From a virus, in the IMG/VR virus record IMGVR_UViG_3300005294_000849, positions 10,292-37,189 of that record: a DNA stretch of 26,898 nucleotides; one strand, written 5' to 3'. The translations under genes were made by a program, and so were the position numbers. Below, piece after piece: positions 22,385-26,898 of the stretch. The notes beneath the pieces were generated by a model. That model was not told where the DNA came from and made no database searches. It saw only the letters and a list, made by a program, of their open reading frames with translations. Position 1 is the first letter of the stretch, and every line of letters starts with the position of its first letter.

Positions 22385-22639
22385 TCATGCTGTCCTCTTT
22401 CGCTCCACATCGTGTTCAGCAAAATCTGACACATGAGTCAAAAAAAGATCTTCAACTCCGACGCCGAGGAATTTTGCTATTCGCAAGGCTGGCTCAGGCT
22501 CCAGGGTCTTCACTTCTCCGCTTACTAGCCGATTCATATAGCTATGAGACTTCCAGCCCGCCGCCTTTGCTAAGCCGCGGTTGGAAACTTCCTGAACGAT
22601 CATGAGTCGCTGGAGCATCTTTCTGTCTCGGAGTTCCAT
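22385..22639 (-). CDS. XRE-type HTH protein, Cro-like
   Basis: 84 aa; ATG 22639 follows GGAGG by seven bases (a longer frame to 22681 would start inside the promoter region). The fold is a single Cro/C1-type helix-turn-helix: RLMIVQEVSNRGLAKAAGWK SH then SYMNRLVSGEVKTLEPEPAL and RIAKFLGVGVEDLF. It diverges from the plus-strand repressor gene across a 249-bp control region, the standard layout of a lytic regulator opposite a repressor. Its predicted promoter overlaps a GTGTCCA box. I infer a Cro- or early-activator-like role. Confidence 0.88.
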   Translation of the reverse strand: MELRDRKMLQRLMIVQEVSNRGLAKAAGWKSHSYMNRLVSGEVKTLEPEPALRIAKFLGVGVEDLFLTHVSDFAEHDVERKRTA

Positions 22640-22888
22640 CCAGAGACCTCCAATTGCTCGGGGGTGTTTGACAATGTTCACTGTACCGCCTCTCGTTACG
22701 TCGTGTCCAGTAAAACGTTACTTGATAATTTCTCTAGTGTCCACCCTGCAAGCCGACTTTTTCCCGGTATCCACGTAGAACGGGGCATCGAACGGATATA
22801 AATGGTAAATTTCTAGTGTCCAGCATGCCGTTACACCCGGTGTCCGCGATGTTTGAATTTCCGTCCACTCCTAGTCCAAGGTTGCTTC
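22640..22888. promoter_or_regulatory. Divergent control region with GTGTCCA and CGTTAC repeats (genetic switch)
   Basis: 249 bp between the two divergent HTH genes. GTGTCCA is found at 22703-22709, 22737-22743 and 22816-22822 (the last two extended to CTAGTGTCCA), with variants GTGTCCG at 22840-22846 and GTATCCA at 22767-22773. CGTTAC occurs at 22694-22699, 22716-22721 and 22829-22834. All are in one orientation. For the plus-strand repressor a -10-like TATAAA is at 22797-22802 without a clear -35. These repeats are the best candidates for repressor and Cro operators. No gene is seen in this stretch. Confidence 0.7.
22680..22709 (-). promoter_or_regulatory. Candidate leftward early promoter overlapping a GTGTCCA box
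   Basis: On the minus strand TGGACA (22704-22709) is one base from the -35 consensus and is followed after 18 bp by TACAGT (22680-22685), a TANNNT -10. Transcription would start near 22673, about 35 bases before the Cro-like ATG (22639). The -35 box is itself the complement of a GTGTCCA repeat, so a repressor bound there would block polymerase. Confidence 0.55.
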
Positions 22889-23521
22889 GTGAACGAAATC
22901 CACCCACTTGGGGAATTGCTCCAAGAAGTCATGGACCGCAACAGCTGGTCGCTGAGGGCCTTATCCTCGCGAGCAGATAGCTTGGGATTCAAAATGAGCC
23001 ATTCAAACTTTGGCCGGCTGAAGGATGAGCCGGTTTCAAGCATGAAAGGCGAGACGATCAAGATGCTCGCCCAGGTCCTCAAAGTTTCTGAGGCTCAGGT
23101 AGCTGATGCGGTACTAGCTTCTATGGGGATTGACTCAAGCGCAGGCAAGGAGCAGCCGGCTCTAGCTGAGTTCGTTCGCACTTCTAGTGAAGTGAGCGAT
23201 CGCGATCAACGGATACTCCTATCCGTGATCGACGCGATGCGCGACAAGGAAAGCGGAACCAATGGACAACACGACAACCAGGACCCCAACCCACCTAAGC
23301 CACTCCGAGCAGTGGCGCCCACGAGTGACGCTAGCCAGGGACAGAAGACCGAGCCTGAGGGCAGCATCATTGAATTCCATGGTGCCGAAGCTCTGGAGTA
23401 CCCGGCGCCACCTATTGAATCTTTAGCAGCACACCCAAAGGTGAAGACCGTACGGGAACAGCTCGACGAACAAACCGACGAGCGCTACGCAGATAAACAA
23501 GGCCCGAGGGATGAAGGATGA
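22889..23521 (+). CDS. XRE-like prophage repressor
   Basis: 210 aa; I chose GTG 22889 with AAGG seven bases upstream; a TTG at 22853 is the alternative. Residues ~5-75 hold an HTH domain: LGELLQEVMDRNSWSLRALS, then SRADSLGFKMSHSNFGRLKD and ETIKMLAQVLKVSEAQVADA. The remainder is acidic/Pro-rich and poorly ordered (NGQHDNQDPNPPKPLRAV, EGSIIEFHGAEALEYPAPPI), ending with a charged tail. There is no LexA-type peptidase, so it is not self-cleaving, in agreement with the ImmA-type protease two genes downstream. It overlaps the next gene as ATGA, tying cargo expression to the lysogenic state. Confidence 0.85.
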   Translation: MNEIHPLGELLQEVMDRNSWSLRALSSRADSLGFKMSHSNFGRLKDEPVSSMKGETIKMLAQVLKVSEAQVADAVLASMGIDSSAGKEQPALAEFVRTSSEVSDRDQRILLSVIDAMRDKESGTNGQHDNQDPNPPKPLRAVAPTSDASQGQKTEPEGSIIEFHGAEALEYPAPPIESLAAHPKVKTVREQLDEQTDERYADKQGPRDEG

Positions 23522-24081
23522 CTGAACCATCTCTACTCACACTAGATAGCCCGTTGCTCCTGTCACCCCCGGGCCGATCCCGTTTAACCTTTAATGATTT
23601 CGAGAATCAATATGGTCCTGGCACGATTTATTGCGGTAATGATCGGCGTCAACAGATTTGGGACCATTTCGTCAAGGCAACTGCCATGCTCAGAGACTCC
23701 TTGCCAATTGCGGCCGTCTGGATTGGTGGATCATTTGTGACGAATAAACCAGAGCCAAATGACATCGATGCGGTGTATATTCTGAATCAGAACAAGTATT
23801 CGACTCTTGATGATTTCGGGAAGCGGCGTATTGCCGGATTTGCTGAGGATGGTTGGCTATTTGATCGAGGTATCCGAGTCGACAGTCACGTAGTTGACTG
23901 GTTTCCGCACAGTGAATTGGACATGGAAGACCCCTCACAGGGGCCGTATCTAAAATCTCGTGGCTATTGGGATGATTTTCTACAGCGATATGCCGTCGAT
24001 AAGCTTGCTGAATTGACCGAAGACAGCGCGATCCCAAAACGAGGTTACTTGGAGGTGATTCTGGATGGGTATGACTCCTGA
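23518..24081 (+). CDS. Nucleotidyltransferase-fold protein (DUF6932-like)
   Basis: 187 aa; its ATG overlaps the repressor stop (ATGA). The core IAAVWIGGSFVTNKPEPNDI carries the nucleotidyltransferase signature: G70-G71-S72 followed by D82-I83-D84 as metal ligands, in the GSFVT-K-PEPNDID form I associate with the DUF6932 family. A third acidic residue may be in RVDSHVVDWFP (D121-D127 region). The C-terminal part (YWDDFLQRYAVDKLAELTED and KRGYLEVIL) is unrecognised. Similar minimal nucleotidyltransferases modify toxins, tRNAs or small molecules in toxin-antitoxin and defence loci. The DNA looks richer in A/T than the structural genes. Overlaps the next gene by 17 bases; the two probably act together. 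Confidence 0.8.
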   Translation: MTEPSLLTLDSPLLLSPPGRSRLTFNDFENQYGPGTIYCGNDRRQQIWDHFVKATAMLRDSLPIAAVWIGGSFVTNKPEPNDIDAVYILNQNKYSTLDDFGKRRIAGFAEDGWLFDRGIRVDSHVVDWFPHSELDMEDPSQGPYLKSRGYWDDFLQRYAVDKLAELTEDSAIPKRGYLEVILDGYDS

Positions 24082-24997
24082 TGATGCAATATGGGCATCT
24101 CTGAATTTCGAAGACTTGCCGGTATTCGATAGCGCCCAGGATCTTTCCCGATACAGCATCGAAACACATCAAGGCCACAACCGATTGGCGCGCACCAAAC
24201 ATAGCCGAGGCTTCCTGCGTCTCGCTGGGCCCGGTGTTGATGGACATCAGGCTGATGCAGCGCAGGCCTTCGCCGTGGGCATCGCGTTCCAAAAGGTAAT
24301 AACTGCATTCGGCTCGGCTCTGCATGGTGCGAAGGCATCTATTTCAAAAATTGCTGAACAACAGACTCGACTCCGTCTAGATGGCTCTCCTGCTCCCGGC
24401 TCTATCATTTTCAATCTCGTTGCAGCCTCTACGCCAGCCGACGAGTTACGCCCAAACGGCGAATTATTCGATAAAAATAACGAGCTGTTGGTCGATCGTT
24501 CATTTGATGCCTTGAACCAGGTCTTTTCTCCAAGTGAATCATTCGAAGATCGGGAAACTCTCGTTACGCAACTTGAAGACCTCGGCCCGCAAGCAGCAAA
24601 GGCATTGCGCTCTTTCGTGACGATCGTTGGGGACCATTATTTCGACATGGAACTTAAGTGGCAACAGCCTTTAGCTCCCGCCTTGCACTGGTCCGTGCCT
24701 ACCTTGAAATCGCAGATGCTGCGTGACTTTATCGCATTGAACCGACTTGACGAAGTCCCAGTTACGCTAACTGGGCGCTTGCATACGGTATCAATTAGCA
24801 ATAAATGGTCGCTGGTATCGGATGAGTTTGGAAAAATTACTCTTGATTTGGCTGACCTGACGGAAAGAATTAGTCGATCCAGCTTCCCCGCTGGGTCCCT
24901 AGTCGAGGCCAACGCCATGATGACGCAAAGCGAAGGGGCAGGATCCAAAGCTAAACGCGACTTTAGAGTTACCAGCCTGAGGGCATTGCAAGACTGA
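24065..24997 (+). CDS. Unrecognised 310-aa protein paired with the nucleotidyltransferase
   Basis: 310 aa, beginning inside the end of the nucleotidyltransferase gene (17-base overlap). No known family. The N terminus (residues 14-45: NFEDLPVFDSAQDLSRYSIE) may be a short extended region; residues ~65-105 are helical (AAQAFAVGIAFQKVITAFGS). A strand GSIIFNLVAA follows at ~112-121. Residues ~165-195 are helical (QAAKALRSFVTIVGDHYFDM). The C-terminal third (VPVTLTGRLHTVSISNKWSL, EFGKITLDLADLTER, then SFPAGSLVEANAMM) looks like a beta barrel, perhaps OB-like, followed by a basic SKAKRDFRVTSLRAL tail. Suggested role: partner, target or effector of the nucleotidyltransferase. No toxin, protease or membrane motif is visible. 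Confidence 0.75.
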   Translation: MGMTPDDAIWASLNFEDLPVFDSAQDLSRYSIETHQGHNRLARTKHSRGFLRLAGPGVDGHQADAAQAFAVGIAFQKVITAFGSALHGAKASISKIAEQQTRLRLDGSPAPGSIIFNLVAASTPADELRPNGELFDKNNELLVDRSFDALNQVFSPSESFEDRETLVTQLEDLGPQAAKALRSFVTIVGDHYFDMELKWQQPLAPALHWSVPTLKSQMLRDFIALNRLDEVPVTLTGRLHTVSISNKWSLVSDEFGKITLDLADLTERISRSSFPAGSLVEANAMMTQSEGAGSKAKRDFRVTSLRALQD

Positions 24998-25061
24998 GTT
25001 ATTTTACTTATCCCATTGCCCCGACAGTTTGAACCGTCACGTTGTCACATTAACTTCACAC

Positions 25062-25089
25062 CATAGTTCGAACATATGTTCGAACTATG
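25062..25089. promoter_or_regulatory. Perfect 28-bp palindrome containing a consensus SOS (LexA) box
   Basis: Bases 25062-25089 are a perfect palindrome whose centre, TCGAAC-ATAT-GTTCGA (25068-25083), matches the SOS box of mycobacteria and related Actinobacteria, TCGAAC-N4-GTTCGA. It ends on the ATG of the ImmA-type protease gene. A TATGTT element (25075-25080) inside the box sits exactly -12 to -7 relative to that ATG, so a leaderless transcript beginning at the start codon is possible. LexA bound here would cover promoter and start. Confidence 0.9.
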
Positions 25090-25488
25090 CAGAATGTATG
25101 GGGCATGCTGCGCTCACTCGCGCACGTAGCAATTATTTGGACTAGACCACACCCAGAAGTAGTAGCCGCGTCGGACGGTCGTCGGATCTGGATTGACCCA
25201 GCGCTGACGACCGCCGAGCAGCACTGCTTCTTGGCACACGAAGCAATACACATCAAGCACGGGCACACTACGTGCCAGACACCAGCCGTTGAACGGCAAG
25301 TCTGCCTAGAGGTCGCTCGATTCTTGATCAGCTTCGAGGCATTACAGAAGGTCGCGGGCTGGTCCCGCTGCCCTATTGAAATAGCAGAGGAACTCGGCGT
25401 CACCGAGGAAGTACTCCTTGACCGGTTCGCCACCTTGGACGGCCAGCAGATCCAAGCGCTCTGGCCACCAGGTGAGCACATCGCCTAA
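25087..25488 (+). CDS. ImmA/IrrE-type metallopeptidase under SOS control
   Basis: 133 aa, short for the family. The zinc-protease motif is HEAIH (H51, E52, H55) in FLAHEAIHIKHGH, with a likely third ligand in the following helix (VERQVCLEVARFLISFEA), as in ImmA/IrrE proteins. The first half carries RPHPEVVAASDGRRIWIDPA, the beta part of the fold. The C terminus is an extra helical segment with IEIAEELGVTEEVLLDRFAT. ATG 25087 has no ribosome binding site; a leaderless message or ATG 25105 are both possible. ImmA-type proteases cleave prophage or ICE repressors; here the HTH repressor is three genes upstream. A palindromic SOS box overlaps its start. Confidence 0.9.
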   Translation: MQNVWGMLRSLAHVAIIWTRPHPEVVAASDGRRIWIDPALTTAEQHCFLAHEAIHIKHGHTTCQTPAVERQVCLEVARFLISFEALQKVAGWSRCPIEIAEELGVTEEVLLDRFATLDGQQIQALWPPGEHIA

Positions 25489-25492
25489 CCAC

Positions 25493-25501
25493 TTATCCAC
25501 A
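25493..25501 (+). promoter_or_regulatory. Isolated perfect DnaA-box sequence
   Basis: TTATCCACA stands just after the ImmA-type gene and before the integrase. It equals the consensus DnaA box, but only one copy was seen and no AT-rich unwinding region lies beside it. This may be chance. The rest of the 78-bp gap holds only the integrase ribosome binding site AAGGAGG. Confidence 0.35.
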
Positions 25502-25566
25502 ATCCGTAATCCCACCGCGTCAAGGGGTCTATTTGGCGCGCACACTTTCCCCAAGGAGGGAAACTC

Positions 25567-26898
25567 ATGGATACCCCAGAGCCCAGGGCCAAGCGAGGCA
25601 ACCAAGAAGGTTCCGAGCCCCGCATCCGAAAGGACGGGCGCTGGCAAGCTAACTACATCGTCGGATACAAACCCAGCGGCCAACCAATACGAAGTTCGGC
25701 CTACGGTAAGACCAAGGCCGAATGCACACGCAAACTCCAAAAAGCTCTGCGTGAAGTTCACGCCGGAGACGTCACTATTGGACTGAAACCTCGGCTGATT
25801 GAATGGCTTGACTACTGGCTGACCAACGTAGCTCCTGCCACAGCTAAGAGCCCACAATCGCGCAAGACTTATCGAAACAGGATCAACAACCATATCCGGC
25901 CACACCGGCTAGCAGGCAAGCGCCTGGACAAGCTCACCCCTACAGACTTCGAAACCATCTACGCCACCATGCGCGAGGCGTCGCTTTCGGAATCCAGCAT
26001 CTCCGGACTGCATGCAATTCTCCGGCGAGCGCTGAATATTGCTGTGAAGCGTGGACTGCTGGGTAAGAATCCGTTGCTGATGCTGGATGCTCCTGTTCCT
26101 GCTGCGTTCGAACCGCAAGTGTATTCGACGGATGAAGTGCGGCGAATGATTTCGGCAGCGGAGGAGCGTGACGATGAAGCGCGGTGGCTGTTGAATCTCA
26201 TGCTTGGTCCGCGGCAGGGTGAGGCGCTAGGGCTCACTTGGTCTGATATTGATTTCAAGGCGGGAAAGATCCGGATAGAGAGGGAGCTGTTTGTGCTTCC
26301 GTGGGAGCATGGCTGCAATGCGGACGATCCGAGCGATACGAAGTGCGGCCGGAAGTTCGGACGGCACTGCCCGATGCGTCATAGCGGCGGTTACTTCACA
26401 GGCCCGCCTAAGAGCTCAGCGGGTGTTCGGCGTGTAACTATGCCCTCCCCCTTGCGGAAGTCGCTCCTGCGCCACTCAGAGACTCAGCGAACCATTCGCG
26501 AGCATGCGCCGTGGAGTCCTTGGGTTGACCAAGACGGGGTTGAGCGGGATCTGGTCTTCTGCCGGCAACGCGGTTTGCCGATCTATCCGAAGGCGGACTG
26601 GCTCGCGTGGCGATCGCTTCTCGAGGATGCAAAGGTTCCGGTAGGGCGACCCCACGACGGCCGGCACACAGCGGCCACCACCATGCTTCTCCTGGGTGTG
26701 GATCAGCGAGTGGTTATGGAGATCCTTGGCTGGTCGCAGATCTCCATGCTCCAGCGATATCAACACGTACTCGACGAGATGCACCAGGATGTGGCTGACA
26801 GGCTCACCGATCACTGGACCACCCCGGAACCGGTGCCACCAAGCAATGTGATTTCCCTTCAGGACCGATTCAAGAAGCGCGGATCTTTCGGGGCCTGA
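25567..26898 (+). CDS. int: Tyrosine-type phage integrase
   Basis: 443 aa; ATG 25567 follows AAGGAGG by seven bases and the stop is the last codon of the window. Residues 1-70 form an AP2-like arm-binding domain (IRKDGRWQANYIVGYKPSGQ, AYGKTKAECTRKLQKALREV), then an SAM-like core-binding domain (~75-175) and the catalytic domain. Catalytic residues: R216 (LGPRQGEALGL), K282 (PPKSSAGVR), H363xxR366 (RPHDGRHTAA), W389 in place of the usual His (ILGWSQISM) and nucleophile Y398 (LQRYQHV). A Cys/His insertion at 250-272 (C250, C260, H267, C268, H272) may bind zinc; similar inserts occur in actinophage integrases. attP is probably close by but was not identified. Confidence 0.97.
   Translation: MDTPEPRAKRGNQEGSEPRIRKDGRWQANYIVGYKPSGQPIRSSAYGKTKAECTRKLQKALREVHAGDVTIGLKPRLIEWLDYWLTNVAPATAKSPQSRKTYRNRINNHIRPHRLAGKRLDKLTPTDFETIYATMREASLSESSISGLHAILRRALNIAVKRGLLGKNPLLMLDAPVPAAFEPQVYSTDEVRRMISAAEERDDEARWLLNLMLGPRQGEALGLTWSDIDFKAGKIRIERELFVLPWEHGCNADDPSDTKCGRKFGRHCPMRHSGGYFTGPPKSSAGVRRVTMPSPLRKSLLRHSETQRTIREHAPWSPWVDQDGVERDLVFCRQRGLPIYPKADWLAWRSLLEDAKVPVGRPHDGRHTAATTMLLLGVDQRVVMEILGWSQISMLQRYQHVLDEMHQDVADRLTDHWTTPEPVPPSNVISLQDRFKKRGSFGA

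Noticed and set aside
22788-22793. A TCGAAC half-site near the repressor promoter as a second SOS box
   Set aside because: The second half GTTCGA is absent at the required spacing, so only a chance half-site is present.
25493-25501. Phage replication origin at the DnaA box
   Set aside because: A single box without neighbours or an AT-rich unwinding element is not enough; kept only as a low-confidence site.
1-26898. CRISPR arrays, tRNA or rRNA genes, insertion sequences
   Set aside because: No regular repeat-spacer pattern, no cloverleaf-like sequence and no transposase-type protein were seen on reading both strands.

Overview
The window is most of a temperate siphophage genome (prophage) from an actinobacterium. 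Evidence for the host group: a WhiB-family iron-sulfur regulator, an SOS box of the actinobacterial/mycobacterial type (TCGAAC-N4-GTTCGA), a P27/HK97-type head module of the kind common in actinophages, frequent GTG/TTG starts and strong GGAGG ribosome binding sites in moderately GC-rich DNA. A member of the Micrococcales (Arthrobacter/Glutamicibacter-like) is a guess and cannot be fixed from the sequence alone. The left end cuts the tape-measure gene, so minor tail and lysis genes lie outside. The right end falls exactly on the integrase stop codon.

Layout, all on the minus strand from about 21.3 kb leftwards unless stated. (1) 1-11.8 kb: the late morphogenesis module, read right to left: small and large terminase, portal, MuF-like minor head protein, scaffold-like acidic protein, major capsid protein, a small SAP/HeH-like protein, four head-tail connector/completion proteins, major tail protein, a strong terminator, two tail-assembly chaperone frames joined by a programmed -1 frameshift, and the tape measure. 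(2) 11.84-12.48 kb: GC-rich dyads that may contain cos, an HNH nuclease and a hairpin. (3) 12.5-21.3 kb: the early/replication module: Cys-rich protein, VRR-NUC nuclease, HNH protein with a replication-initiator-like N terminus, six small unknown genes linked mostly by 4-base overlaps, a glutaredoxin-like protein, a sliding-clamp-like protein fused to an FtsK-gamma winged helix, WhiB, a ParB-like protein with a zinc ribbon, a small membrane protein and an excisionase-type DNA-binding protein.

(4) 21.3-26.9 kb: the lysogeny/accessory module. A lone plus-strand membrane-anchored gene sits inside the minus-strand early region. Two minus-strand genes (one a Cro-like HTH protein) face a plus-strand cluster across a 249-bp control region with repeated GTGTCCA boxes. 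The plus-strand cluster is an HTH repressor, a nucleotidyltransferase-fold protein, an unrecognised 310-aa protein, an ImmA/IrrE-type metalloprotease and a tyrosine integrase.

The likely control logic: the repressor holds the GTGTCCA region. DNA damage removes LexA from a perfect palindromic SOS box at the ImmA gene start. The ImmA protease then inactivates the repressor, opening the leftward early promoter. The nucleotidyltransferase plus 310-aa pair, cotranscribed with the repressor and expressed in the lysogen, is the best candidate for an undescribed cargo (defence or exclusion) system. The clamp-FtsK-gamma fusion is the most unusual protein architecture in the replication region.
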